Shown here: positions 48,628-61,796 of the stretch, in pieces
Layout: each line of letters begins with the position of its first letter
How positions within the stretch are numbered: the first letter of the stretch is position 1
Assembly: GCF_037975245.1 (NCBI RefSeq)
Contig: NC_092577.1
Coordinates: 12,795,013 to 12,859,012 of the forward strand
Source of the DNA: Apostichopus japonicus
Taxonomy: Eukaryota; Echinodermata; Holothuroidea; Aspidochirotida; Stichopodidae
Direction of reading: 5' to 3'
Length of the DNA: 64,000 nucleotides
Notes under the pieces: generated by a model
The model's input: the letters and a program-made list of their open reading frames with translations, nothing else
Told to the model about the DNA's origin: nothing
Database searches by the model: none
Translations under genes and position numbers: made by a program

Positions 48628-50108
48628 CTGCAGTGATGAAATAGTGAAAACAATAAACAAGATATGCAGTGATAGTTTTGAATTATTCTCACATGCAAAG
48701 CAAAGGGTGGAGGCAAGAAAATCTGATCCCATTTTTAAAATTCATATTACTGACTTTTGAAACTGAAATGTAAGTCCATTAAGAGATATCCTATAATGTA
48801 GATACTTCAAGTCACACTTTTTTCATCTCAGATATGCTTGAAGTATTTCCAAATCTAAACCAACTGAAACTTGCATTTAAAAAAAAAAAAAATCTGTTGT
48901 AATTATAGCAAGAAACAAGTTTTGACAATTTGACTTTCAACCTTTAGACTTTCAGTCACAATTATAATTTTTATTTGATGATCCAAATACCTGTGGACTT
49001 TGCAAGTTCATGAAAACCTTTGCTTCTGAAAACATCCATTGGAATCTATCTTAACACAAAGTCCATCTTAGAGCATCTCCCGACCAATTTTCAGTTTGGG
49101 AGGAGTTTTGGACACACACATTCACACAAATCACACATCAAACATTTCTTCCCTTAACTTCGAAGTGTACTTCTGATTGGTTACTGTCACCCCTAGCACA
49201 TTTTTCAACGCACAAGTTCATGTAGTATTTGTTCCAGTTCCAAGAATATGGGATCAGTGATTTAATGTAGTTACAAGCGCACATTGCACAAAAGACTGCA
49301 TTGCCTCTGCCAAAGTTGCTTTAGGTCCTTCTTCTTTCCGACTCCATCATACTTAGTTCCCGCAGGAAACAGAAGTGGAAGTACTTGCAATGCCACTGAA
49401 AGCTTCTCCTTGTCTGGAATGTGCAAAACAAAGTACACACAACTGTACTTAGCTTCGAACATGCAACGTTAAAGGTATACTCTCAGCTAGGATTTTTTTA
49501 GAGGGCGGGCCAATTTCATAGGTTTCGCTGGTACACCGTTACTCATGTGAAAAGGTATTTTTAATGTATTGCCACTGTACAGTGTAAATCCTGTATGTAA
49601 ATATACGTTATGTATAGCACAGTGTCATGCAGTGGTAGCATAACACACGTAACGTGTATATTGCGGTCGCGTCGCCGCGCTGTTTAGGTGGAAGCCACAG
49701 GTTGCTTTATTGTGGGTCCCGATGCCAAAGCAGTGAGCGTAAAACGGACATAGAATTGCATGCATGAAAGTGTACTTGAGCTGGTGCTACGTACGTGGAC
49801 AGGGTCTCCAAAAACGATATACTGGAACGGAGATCGGGGATCTACAAAATGACCAATGCTACCTTCGCGGAGCATTACTGGCATGGCAGATCATACAAGA
49901 AGGTAGGCAGCAAATAATACTAACGACTAACGTTATATATTTACCATTAAGGCTACAGTATACTGTTTTCCGGCCGAAGTGTTTGGTCAACTGTAGGCTT
50001 CCTTGTTATATTGTTCAATAGATCATGCTAGCTAGGCCTACTAGTACTACTACGACAAACTAAGGCAACTAATAAACCGAGAGGCATAGGCTAGTACAGT
50101 AGTAGTAT
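48628..50108. other. Mostly non-coding; possible further exons
   Basis: A minus-strand stretch at 49271-49462 looks protein-like (DKEKLSVALQVLPLLFPAG, KKKDLKQLWQRQ) and could belong to the gene ending at 48406. A CpG-richer patch near 49665-49690 is followed on the plus strand by an open frame starting 49764 that reaches a GTAGGC donor-like site near 49904. Neither is firm. Confidence 0.25.
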
Positions 50109-50130
50109 AGTCAGTATTGCGAAGTTTGGA

Positions 50131-50331
50131 ACACTGCGAAGTTCGGACACCTCTAAGAAATACACTATTTCACCATCACAACCTACAGCAAGAGCCAATT
50201 GCACGAAAACTACGAAGCTACAGCTTTTTGCTCTAATGACCCAACCATATCAAGTTTATTTTCAGGTGATTTATACCATGAGATATAGTTTTGGGGTGTT
50301 TTAAGGCTTAGGTGTCCGAACTTCGCAGTGT
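50131..50331. mobile_element. MITE-like foldback with perfect 22-bp terminal inverted repeats
   Basis: Left end 50131-50152 (core ACTGCGAAGTTCGGACACCT) and right end 50310-50331 are exact reverse complements around a 157-bp interior. A second, imperfect copy of the end motif (TTGCGAAGTTTGGAACAC) lies just outside the left end at 50117. No coding capacity. A clear target duplication was not identified, so the superfamily is open. Confidence 0.75.
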
Positions 50332-52935
50332 CCATGCTACTGCAATGCAGGCTGCTGTACTAACTGTAGCCTAGCCTAGGCCGAACATTTCTTGAAGTGT
50401 TGTTTATGCCTTTCTTCTTATATTCGCCTAGTAAGCATTATCAGTATGGAAGTCTGCGGTATCATATGTGTTTGGTTTATGATTCGGTAGCTTTGCAAAT
50501 ATGAATAGACCTTAGCCTACATCAGTGTAATATGGACATGGATTTGGTAGGGAGATCTACCCACAAGAAAATAAAACTCGAAAGAAATGCAACTTCTCAT
50601 GAGGGAAGCAATTGCAAAAGTAGGACTACTGTAGCCTTGCTCCAGGCCCAGATTTATAAAATTATGCACCATGGAAGGCCTACCTCAATTTGGTGGTTAT
50701 TCCTGTCAAGAGCATTTTTGATATGGGCATATTTATTTTGTAACTGTAAGTCTAGTATGCAGTGAGGTATACTCAATGAAGTAACTGTTTTCATTCCCTA
50801 CTCTAGTTTACCAGCACAATTATAGAGTTCCTTGCAACAAATAAATTAGTCTGACAACTTGAAAATTTACTGCATATTTGCTTGCATGGTCATTCTCAGT
50901 TATAGACTTCTAATTTGTGTAGCCATTTCATTTTTGTCTTTTTCTTTTTGTCTGAGCATGGGTTCTTAAGTGGTGAAATAACCTTGAATCCGCTGAGCAA
51001 CTCCAAGATGAATTAAGTTACTAAGGCATTGGGTTCTTTTATTTTTTTTAAGTCTAATATGCATATGCTAGGGTATTTACTTTGCTTCACTTGCTTGTCA
51101 ATCCGCATAGCCACTTTAGCTGTGGATGATTTTCCACTTGCAAAGAAAAAATGTACGCATAAATTTAAACTCTTTCTATCCCAAATTAGAGTATTGCCTA
51201 ATACTCTCAACTTGGTAGTAACTAAACTCTTTTCCTGGTAACTGTAGTGTAAAGTAATATACTGTAAGTAAGCTTCCCAAATTAATTCAAGACTCAAAAG
51301 CCTTCTCAGAAAGAAGCTACACTAGCTCTACAGGCGTCTTTGTTGAATGAGTGAAGGATACTGTTCACATATTTATGCATTCATAACATGATATATGATT
51401 AAACAAAATCACAGATGATTAAACAACATCGTTGTTTAATCAGAAAACCAAGGACAACATAAACAAATCAATGTTACCAATTATTGTGAATCCCACCATT
51501 TCATGTTCGACAAAATTTATCACATTTAATTTAAAGGATACACCATGATATTTAGTTACATGGTACAGTATTCTGCAATTACTGTAGTCTTATTATCTAC
51601 TCAATCTAAGATGTAATGCTAAAATACTAATCTACTATAAAGTGTGCTGGGTCCATTATATTCTTCTCTATTGTTCCAATAATTTATGTGGTTACCATGT
51701 GATGGTGTGTATTATTTAAGTCACATAGTGCACAATGCAGTCGAAATATTTTTTAGTGGATAACTCAAATCTCAGTATTGGTTGAACTAACACAATATTG
51801 ATCGTTCTAATTGGACTTATCTGTTTAACTCAAAATAGGCGTGAATTATTGTTCATTAGTATGTTTTAATCTATTTTGATTATAAAATGACTATTAGAAT
51901 TGCAGATGCCAATAATGCACATGTCTGGCAATTGTATGACACACCCTCAGACCCCTGGAATAGGTTAATTTTGATTTAATTTTGAACATTGATGCACCCC
52001 TGCATCATAGTGAAATTTACACATTGTTGGATATATGTCTTTGACATACAACAAATAAATATTTTGACCGATCGTTTACTGACCATGACGCACACTGACG
52101 CACATATTGTGGTTGTTATGACGCACCAAATGTGCGCTTTGACGGACCCCTTAGTCCCACAATTCATCTGACATGACGCACCATTCCGGGGGGTCGTTGA
52201 GTCCGTCTTACAATAATTGATAATTTCATCATGATATAGAAATTAAAGACATTTGCCAAAATATAACAACATCATAGGCTTCATAACTCTACACATAATC
52301 TGATCATGCAGTTCTAAACATTATACAAAATGAAAGTGATACTACTTATTTGTGATAGAACTAGAATGGTCGCCCATAATAAACCATATCATGTTTTTAT
52401 GTTATCTTCAAACACTTCATTGTTCAGGGCACACCTGTAGAAAATTCCGTAATTCTGAATCTTGGAAATAAGCAAAGCCTACCTATATTTTCGAAAGCAA
52501 TTATGCATCCCTGAACATAATGAAATTTGGTGACATATTAGTGTATGAACAAGCCTACAAGGGACATTGCCATTGTAACATCAACAGTTATGAAATTTAG
52601 TGTATGTAAGGTATTAGTAAATAAGTTATAATACTGCAGGTGTAAACTACTAACATGTAATTAAAAATATAATAGAAATTGTAGCACATCGCTAGTTTAG
52701 GTTTGCACTAGATTAGTTAATGGACCATTCTTGAATCCTTACAGAGTTGACACTATACATACTGTAGATCATAAGGCAGATGTGATGAATTTATGCTGCC
52801 AATAGCAAAGTTCTGTAACTAGTAGTGTAATTACTGTTCTGTGTTTGTAAAATTGATGTGAATTGTTGACTATCTAGTGAAGGGCAAAATGTGGTATTCA
52901 GTAATTTATGTTGGAAGTTATATAAATTACTATGT
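50332..52935. other. Intergenic, no gene seen
   Basis: AT-rich sequence with scattered short open frames on both strands and no splice-supported coding signal. TGACGCAC-type phrases recur at 52085-52180 (ACTGACGCACA, TGACGCACC) without regular spacing. Confidence 0.5.
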
Positions 52936-53241
52936 CAGGGATGTGCTCACACTGGGCGGCTGCGCCCAGCAGTTCTGAATGCCGCCCCGCACAAACAGTA
53001 TTTTAATTTTTTTTCGCCCAGCACTTTTTGATGATAATTTAATAAATTTTACCATAACCAAAATCTGGGAGAATACATAGCATAGAATAGGAAAAATAGC
53101 ACCACCTTAGCATACTTCATGTGCAAAATTTGTCCAGTTGGCAGGGGGGGGGGGACCTACCCATGAGATCCCTCTCCCAGGGTGTGGATCACACTACCGC
53201 ACAATCTGCCCGGCACTCAAATATTCATGAGCACTTCCCTG
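52936..53241. mobile_element. Small non-autonomous DNA transposon (306 bp)
   Basis: Ends CAGGGATGTGCTCA and, inverted, CAGGGAAGTGCTCATG, flanked by an exact CTATGT at 52930-52935 and 53242-53247. CAGGG ends recall hAT, but the 6-bp duplication is short for hAT (8 bp). No coding capacity. Confidence 0.7.
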
Positions 53242-53247
53242 CTATGT

Positions 53248-55960
53248 ATACAGTATGCATTCTGATATATTATTAATCTCGGTATTATTTGTCTTTTTTA
53301 GCAATGCACTCCAGTAGTTGTTCCCCAGTGGAGACTGGTAATTTGTCGATGCACATACTGTAACCGTTCCATGCTGTAACTAAGTCTACATTTCAACTAG
53401 GTCTGCAGTTTTCTACTGTAGGACTGTATATGACTAACCGAATTTAGGACATTGGACATATTTATTCATTTATTGTTTTATGTCATATTAATGACATAGA
53501 CATAAAGTGCTAAATATGGTGCCAATACATCCACCTGAGGTCTGTAAATGCGACGGACCCAAAAATGTTTAAACCTTAAAAGTTAATGATAACAGTAGTA
53601 TTTTTCCTTATGTCTGAAAAATAAAGACATTTCCCAATCTTGTAGAATGTGCTACCTACCTACCTGAAGCAGTTTGTGTTAAAAAAAGGCACATTTATTC
53701 TTTTCTCATGATTTCTTTTTATGTTTCATGATGATGTGGCATCATTTGTACATACTTGCACTGCTTAAAGATAGTTACTCTTCACTGCCTATAATGTAGT
53801 TGTCATCTGATCAGGTTGTCATGTGCATATAGTTTCATATCAGCAAAGACATTAACATTTTTGGCAAATTTTGAGTGTGAGCTATATTTCTAGTTTAACA
53901 TGTTAGGGGCATCATTAAGGGGTCTACCTTCTCCCAGTTTTGAACAATAAATTTTAGTTATAACAATGAGTGCAAGTTACAATCTCAGTGAATAAACAAA
54001 CATAACATTTGTGCTGACTCCAACCAGTTACAGTGGCTATGAGCCCTTAATGTCTCTTTTGCAATTAAAACCAAATGAATAATATCTTGGAAAATAATTT
54101 GAACAGGTATATCTTTGTGACAATTCTGTCCTCACACAATGCCATAAATATGTCTTTTTCCCTTTTCATTTCACATTAAAGATGTACAGAACATCCTTTA
54201 GAGGAACAGTACAGCACAGCATAGCGTTATGGCATGATGGATGCTTTGCAAGCAGATATAAGGATTGGAACTGGAAGTGTTTGTGTTCGATTGTTTCATT
54301 AATAAACGTGTGCTTCTCTACTTTATGTAAGATGATTGTCATATTTCTTGTTCTCCAGTGAGGGCTACGGATTTGCACAGTGAACGTTGTTAACATGGAT
54401 ACGGACAATTTTGAAATAGCTTATGTCAAAGCAGATCCTCAGTTTGTTTAAGTACCATACATCAAGGACACAAGAGTGGACAATGGAGTAACAAGTATCC
54501 ATGAATGTAGATATCACAAGCCTTCAAGACAATTGAACAAACTGTACCATAACGGACAACAAAAAACATGGTGTCTCAGTAAAATGAAGTCACTAAGCTA
54601 GTGCAATGTATCATAAGAATTTATCTTCTTCATGGTGTCAAACATTGATGGTTGCATTCAGTGCGTTATGTATCTTACTCCTTTCTGCAGTATTTAGCAT
54701 TAATTTGCATGTTCATTCATAGTGTAATGTATACTACATAATTGATGTCATCAAAGTTACAACTACACTAAATGATTGAATATTGGTTTCACTACATACT
54801 TTATTGTACACTATTTGGCTTTCCATGATAGCAATATCTGATATGTTTACTTACTGTAGATTGTTCAGTAATACAAGTAGTTCTAATGTGACATTGATCT
54901 TGGGTTATTTATTGTTGGTACAGAATAACTTGTCTTTATTTTGTATTGTGTGAGACCAATCAGACATAAAATGTATTGTGATGTCATGGAGTGTTGAAGA
55001 GGTTCTCTAACTTGCAGCCAGTAGTGATAAAACAGTTCATTCAGTACTCTAATGATAACCCAAGTGGCAAATAGAGATAGTGGCAGATGGAGATGTTTAA
55101 AATGCAGAGGACATTATAGGGTCTTTTGAAGTTTTGGCAAAGTTTCTTTTGGATGTAAAGCTGCTATACTTATCATGAAAAAGTTCCACAATGGAGGCAT
55201 GGCGTCTCCTAGCCTTATTTGGTTATATGTTCCTGCATTCCGTATTTGGAACACCACCCTACTGTTTGTATTGCTTATTCTAAAGTTAGGCAAGTCAGTA
55301 TTGTAACATGTTTTTATTTTTAACACATTGATTGCATCTGTACAGTTCTATACATTGAGTTCAACTACAATAACCATGAGCAGGAAACTTACCACTATCT
55401 CACTTGCATTTTTTATATGTTAAAGTGACCATATTCAAACTTTAACCAAAGCATTTCTTCCATATTTGATAGTGTTTATCCAGAGTACATTACAGGATAT
55501 TTTAAAGGTAGGCTATGTAGTATTGGCCCCAATTTAGCATGCTATAATTGTTAGAATATTTAAAAAGAATGCTTCTAGAGGTCTTTACTTTCCAAATTGT
55601 TCTATAAGGCATTGTAATTGAAAGCATAAGATGCCTGAATGTCCCAGAGAGGTAAATTTACTCGAAGGTGGTAATAAAACCAGTTTCAAAACTTTGACCA
55701 AAGGTAACCATATTTGAATATCTGGTATATTTGGGGCCAATACAGCATACACTGGTCGAAAGTTGCCTTGGAAGTCACCATATGTTTGTAGTAATGCAGT
55801 AAAATGTATTAAAGGCAGCTGAAGGAGTCCAGCTTACCCCTGTGCCGAAGGTCATTCATTTTTTGAGAACACTTTAGCCTTCCCAACCATACCATTAACG
55901 ACATGTCTCTATAGGGGATTGAATCCTTAGGTAGCCGTCCTGAGCTAGTAAGGATCAGCA
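53248..55960. other. Intergenic, no gene seen
   Basis: AT-rich with no recognisable coding region, array or element ends. Confidence 0.5.
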
Positions 55961-55974
55961 GAGAGAGGTTGTGG

Positions 55975-56340
55975 GTGCCCCCCCCCCCCTTCGCACCATT
56001 CAACCTCATGGGCTCAACATTCAGGAAGGACATGAATAACTTTTCTTCTGCCCCCCCTTCCCCCCCCCCTCATCACTCCTCTTCTCATAGCTTTTTTTCT
56101 CCACACCTTTCTGTTTTTGTTCTTCTCCAGTGTATACCCTTACCCCTTCCCTTAATCCTCTCTTTGTCCCTCCACTGTTTATCTCCTACCTCTCCTGTTG
56201 TTTTCTGTTTCTGTCTTTCATTCTTCTCTCCATCCCGTGTCTACTTATCCTCTATCATCTATCTCTTTGTGTTCACCATGCTCATCAACCTGTCTGTATT
56301 ATGTGCGTGTTTGTTGTACCTTGTGTTACTGTTACTTGTC
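55975..56340. repeat. Pyrimidine-rich low-complexity tract
   Basis: C runs at 55979 and 56058 lead into about 280 bp composed almost entirely of C and T on the plus strand, with open frames that are artefacts of composition. Confidence 0.8.
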
Positions 56341-56345
56341 ATCTA

Positions 56346-56384
56346 GCCTTTGAAGAAGATCCTGCTAGGATCGAAACGTCAGGC
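56346..56384 (+). other. Hammerhead-like stem-loop, probably a relic
   Basis: GCCT (56346) and AGGC (56381) could form a stem I, enclosing TTGAAGA, the perfect hairpin GATCCT-GCT-AGGATC and GAAAC. The layout mimics a hammerhead but the core C is T, one A is bulged and stem III is missing. Similar GAAACGTC motifs end some Penelope-like elements; here I see no RT or endonuclease nearby. Confidence 0.35.
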
Positions 56385-56385
56385 C

Positions 56386-56974
56386 AACTTACTTTCACAC
56401 ATGTTCCTACACAGGCTCTCTGGTAGATAAGCAGTTTGCTAACAGTTTTAAATTATTTTGAACTCAAGTATTGAAGAACGTTAGGCCAGAAACAAGTCGT
56501 TTCGTCAAATAAAAGTATATAAGCAGCACATATTCAGTCACATGTTTGTAGAGAATTACACGACGTACCCATTCGCTTTTGATTTCTTCAGCAATTTCTC
56601 CAACACAAATCGGCAGCACGAGATCATACGGCCCATATGACTCCTACGAGCTGGTATAGCGTTTTCCCAGCAGTACAATGTGCACTGTTTCATATAGCCA
56701 ATCGAAAAATTGCGTACATGAACAAGTGGAAAGGTGCTCGCATAGCACACTAGAGCAATTACATAGTATGCCTATAGGTTACGCAACACTGTGAGAGGCG
56801 GATTAGAATCTCGTAAACCTGATACTTTGCGGTAGCATTACCCAGATCCGAGTGCTGCCTATAAATAAGGATGAGAATGCTACATTAGAGACGAGGGCAG
56901 CATTGTTTTCATTTTTAAATCGGGGAATACGTTGAGACAAGATTAGCAATTTCCTAGCCGAGAGAGTGCCTTTA
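56386..56974. other. Intergenic, no gene seen
   Basis: Sequence between the stem-loop and the right arm. No gene or repeat recognised. Confidence 0.5.
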
Positions 56975-57540
56975 ATGTTACTTTGTTTCACAAGAGTAGG
57001 GAGATATTTTGAAGGTTTGAAAACAGGCAAATAAAAGACGAATAAAATACATTTGCGGGACACGATATTTATTGAATCAGATTAGACGATAAATAACTCA
57101 CTAGTAAGAAGCAGTAATGTGGTTGTAACAACATATCTAGATATCTTAATTATTTGCAGGAGTATACAGTTATTCATTTCTGCAACTTTTATTCTTTTTT
57201 GTCTATGACTTTTTTCTTATACCTTTTATTTTCTGTTTCAGCCACTTCAATTTTGTATGGAGCATTTTAATCCCTTAGGTCTAGCCTGGAGTTTAGTTAA
57301 TACGCTACATTGCTATTCCAACTGCGATAGGCTGGTCGCTGCACTCGTCGTATCATTAACCTCTATAAGTGCCTAATGCAGGCTAATCACGTGATAAATA
57401 TTGACCAAACTAACCGGCATTAACAATTTAACTGCGATAGTTGTATCAATTATTTTAATATATTCACGAGTTCTTATAAGATTTAGAATAAAATTATCAA
57501 AGGGCTTAAATATGCAAATACTTGTTTACTTGGTACTAGC

Positions 57541-60500
57541 TTACTTGGTACACACAGCACACGTCAGTTCATAGCCATGAACATAGGGACCACAAGGAAT
57601 ACCGCCTCCACTTGGTGAACATCTGGCCTCCACCAAATCGAGGACATCCCGCTTACCGTCAGAAGGATATCCATCGGTGCGAGGTATCACCTGCATCTCT
57701 CTATCAACACAAATATGCATTGACCTTCTATGTGATGAATGAACTCTCGCGGCCATCAAGTATCCACCGTACTCTCTGGTCCATCCGTTTGAAGGGCACA
57801 CATTCGTGCCAGGAATGATCAGTTTAGCGACTCTGGCCGGTGCTAAGCAGACTGCGCAAGGAACATCATGCCATTTTCTCGATTGAAGATATGGAAAATC
57901 ATTTATCTGATATTCAGTGCCATAAACGAAAGATCTTTCTCCCCCAACACCAGCTACGGGAGAGTCGTACACGGGGTTGTGCGATAGGCAAAGCTGATTA
58001 ACTCCGCCCCCGGAATCACCGTAGCTTGTTCCCGCAGCGGATCCTTGAATAAAGTAGTTAAATATGTTCAATAATGCTACGTTTTCTTTAGCAGTCGATT
58101 GTTTATTCATAATTTTCTTGAAATAGTGATCAAAAGATTTCTTAAGAACTTCTTGTGGTAGAAACGTATTTAAGAGCTATTCCCCCTAGAACACAAGTTT
58201 AATACATTATGAATCGCAGCAAAATACGCAATCTTTATATCAGCCAAAAAAAGGTTATTTTGCTTAACCGCGTAGGTGTATAAATTCCTTCTACCTCCAA
58301 CACATCACTTATTTTGGTGTTTTAAAGTAATTTAATTTTCAGGATGGATACACGAGCTAGCTTATTGTTGCATCTGTAAACGGGGATTAATTAATCATAA
58401 TATTTTCTTAGTAATTTTGCAAAGTATTAACCTAAAATTAATGGATTATTGAAGAAACTCAAACATCGTTCTTCCTACTTTGAAGTAATAGATTAATTCA
58501 CTTACGAATAACATGCAGTATTACTTATTTGGTATGCTTCCGACGTCCTCTTTTTACAAAGACACGAAAATTCCTCTTTTCTAAAATCTTTACTGTGATC
58601 AATTGAAAATTCCTATCAATATTGTTCTCATATCTCACGTTGAAAAGATCTTTATTTCATCTCTAAAACGTTTTAAGAAATAGTTGAATAAGTACTTATC
58701 TGGTAGGATATGTATACATGCTACTTCAGGTATAATTTATCATTCACAAAGGTCTTTGAAATTTAAATTAAACTCATTATTTGTCGGTAATAAGCAGTCT
58801 GAAGGATTCTTTTATCTTTCGAAATCATTTTCAAACTAATTTTATATAAACAATGCGATATTAATTTTGCAGTGCTTTATCAAGAAAAATGATTTTGTAT
58901 AAACATTTGTTTCTAATTTAAATAGAGATACCTGTATAAACCAACTCTGAAGAGGTTGGACAACTATGATGACCCCATCTAACGTAGATCGCTCCACTAG
59001 CTGATTCTCCTGGAGGTCTTCTGAGATTAGACTGGTCATCTGCGGCTGTGATATTATACACAATAGGACCAATTTGAAATAGAACGAAGCATCGATCTGA
59101 ACTAACTTGAAGTCATGTTAAGTTGAGTATCAATTTGAAAGATAAACATTGTTTGTAATTCAATAAACCAATACAGACTTACGAGTGCATCTTTTTCACT
59201 TCAGCTTAAGAAAACAATATGTAATATATCCCATTCTTTTGAACTACTTGTCAACCTACGAAGGAATATAGATAGATCTGCAGGTCTTTACGAGAGCCAC
59301 TAAAGGAATCAATTGTGTTTAATTGTACAAGCTGCTTTTTCATACATTGACTTTTTTATGGGACAAGACTAATACAATAAAAACGATTTAATTTTTATCG
59401 CAAAACTTAAAAAAAAACGCTTGCCCCCAAAGATGAAATGTTCACAGATAATAGTTAGGTTTTTTTTATCACTTTTGTTACTTTAATAAACCTACAGTTC
59501 CAGTTCAGTGGCCTGATAAACGTTATTATCTAAATTTTAGTCAAATCTAACAAAACTTACGGCTGAGGATCTTTACCTGACACTTTATGCTCGTCGTTGT
59601 TGTCAAATCTATGATTACGAAGATTCCCATAACCTGCTAAGTTTCCATGTTTGTTTGCATCAAGTGGTAGTTCTACAGTGTTCTATGAAATGTAACAAGG
59701 AGGTGAAAAGTCATATGCAGAAACGAAACTTGGTGAATTAAAGACACAAGTTTGTTTGTGTCTACAAAATTAAGATCTGAGAAGCACTGCAGAACTGAGA
59801 CCCCACCAACTTCAAAACTAAGACCCTTCTGCAAAACCAGAGGGTTAATATTGAGAGGTCTGGGATAACTACCCCTCACCCCCACCCCCTCACACACACA
59901 CACACAAATGACTTGATTTGTACTTTTCGAGGATGAAACTTAGACGAATGGATTATAATTAATCAGTTGGAGAACTCTATGGGCTTACTTAACGATATAG
60001 CTTCCAGCCTCAGGGCACTCCTATAGGCAAATCGTTGACAAGACAGATTCGTGGCAAAACAACCCCCGTGACATATTTTGAACAACTAGGGGGTTGTGAT
60101 CCAGTCCCTTTATTTGCCTTTTGGAAATGTAAATTTTAAAGCAGCTTTTACGTCCTCTTCCTATAATTTTCTCAGTCTCATTGACTCCACGATGCCATAT
60201 CGACACATGTAACTAGCTTATCTATTCAAATCTTACTTCAAATGGTGGCATGAAAGTCGACAAAATTTACAACTTTCAACGTTTTCCTCGAAGTTATTTT
60301 CCGTGAGGAGCGCAATAAACCCATGCCCCTACGTGTAAACTCTGAACGTCATTGACCAATACGACACCATGGTTTATTTGTAAACATTGTATATGGCAAT
60401 GCATGGTACCAACGCAACTTTTTTAATCTAATTTTAGCCACGGCTCATAACAAAACATGTTGCTGCTCACTGATTGCTTAAATTCACTTTAGTGGGTTTG

Positions 60501-61707
60501 GTGGAACTTTCGGAATTTGTCGGAAGACACATTTTTCTCATTATCTGTAGAAGTTCTTAATTAATAGCCAATTAAAGCTGTTGGCATGGGAAAAACTTAG
60601 CTAATATCTTAGTTTGCTGTTTTGTGATTGATATATGTAAATACTTGATTGAAATGTCAAAACGGTGGAAGACGGCGACGAAACGCAAAATACTGCTTTA
60701 AAGCAGGCGATCCCAAGATAAAGAATGTTGATGTGCGACTTATAATGTCAAGTCTTTTGTAAAATCAAGAATCCTTCTTTGTGTCCTGAAAGTTTAGATC
60801 CGCCACTGGTTACAAGGTTAAACAAATATCATTTAAACAACAAATTGGGTGAGTTTCGCAACTCCATATTTAGTCAAATTGTTTCGTTCTTTAATCACCG
60901 TACTATAGTTGAACAAATTTATTTGCAAATTTAAAAGTTCTTTTCATTGATACCAAATTTGTGTTTGCCCTGCAAGAGGTGCAATCTTTCGTTTCATTAA
61001 TCCAGTTTTCTGTGATTAAATATTACTTGAAATTCTTCATAACATCCAGCATTTTAAACACAAATTCGAAGACCTTCCCTCAGCATTTCTATTACCTCTT
61101 CTTAAGTACATTTCCCAGTAATTTGGTCCCTCAAAATAGAGATTAATAACTGTGTTAATAAACGCAAATGAAACATTTTGTGCAGAGAATCTTCCTTTAG
61201 TTCAATCCCTACTCATCATGTATGCTAAATCATAGATTTTGATTTGCAAAATGCACTGAAATGAAAACCCAAGTGCAAACATCTCCCTCCAAATTAACGT
61301 TGGGTGAAGGCAGGATTTTGCTCTCGAACCAGGAGGTTGCTTTTCTTTTGTCATTCTCACGATATATGAGGCAATTTTGAAAATATTTTTAGTTAATTGG
61401 TCGTCCAACGTTAAATATTTTGCACTTATTTACAATTCATTATTTCAATCTAAAATCAAATTCACTTTCTAAGTAGTAATTTCTTGAACACATATATCAT
61501 TAAATAATTTGCAACTACTTTTTCTACAGAATACAAATATATACCGGCACTTACCAATGCCACTGGCTGGATTGATCTCTCGTCCTTCTGGGTAGATTCT
61601 TTCGGCGGATTCTGACGGACTCTTCCTTCATTGTCAGTAGATGCAAACGATATTTGGAATGCAGTTAAAACCGTGCCAAGGAACATAGACAAAATGTAGA
61701 GATTCAT
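57541..61707 (-). CDS. Short-chain collagen C4-like secreted protein, right copy, intact (291 aa)
   Basis: Four exons on the minus strand: 61707-61555, 59682-59577, 59045-58932 and 58043-57541, with GT/AG borders, phases 0, 1, 1 and a total of 876 bp including stop. Residues 1-22 form a signal peptide (MNLYILSMFLGTVLTAFQIS). A basic/polar linker follows (NPPKESTQKDERSIQPVAL), then the C4-like domain from GAIYVRWGHHSCP through NQLCLS, VPCAVCLAPARVAKLIIPG, NGWTREYGGYLM, HICVD, GGGIPCGPY to GYELTCAVCTK. The domain is cysteine-rich and extracellular; relatives are abundant in echinoderms and other marine invertebrates, function uncertain. No Gly-X-Y collagen tract remains beyond a PPGESASG stub, so 'collagen' is only a family label. 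Confidence 0.9.
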
Positions 61708-61788
61708 GATGGAACGAAATGAAAATGTTTCGAAAGTCTCCCTGAAATATTTCGTCATAAGTAACAGCACAGGGCAGTGTTTTATCGT

Positions 61789-61796
61789 TATTTATA
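61789..61796 (-). promoter_or_regulatory. TATA box of the right C4-like gene
   Basis: TATAAATA on the minus strand, 82 bp before the start codon, in the same sequence block as in the left arm (GAGGGTATAAATAA). Confidence 0.6.

Noticed and set aside
51013-51297. Minus-strand frame containing ASGKSSTAKVA, resembling a P-loop
   Set aside because: It lacks the full GxxxxGK[ST] motif and any splice or domain support.
55969-56346. 125-codon open frame rich in Ser, Leu, Phe
   Set aside because: Low-complexity pyrimidine tract; composition explains it.
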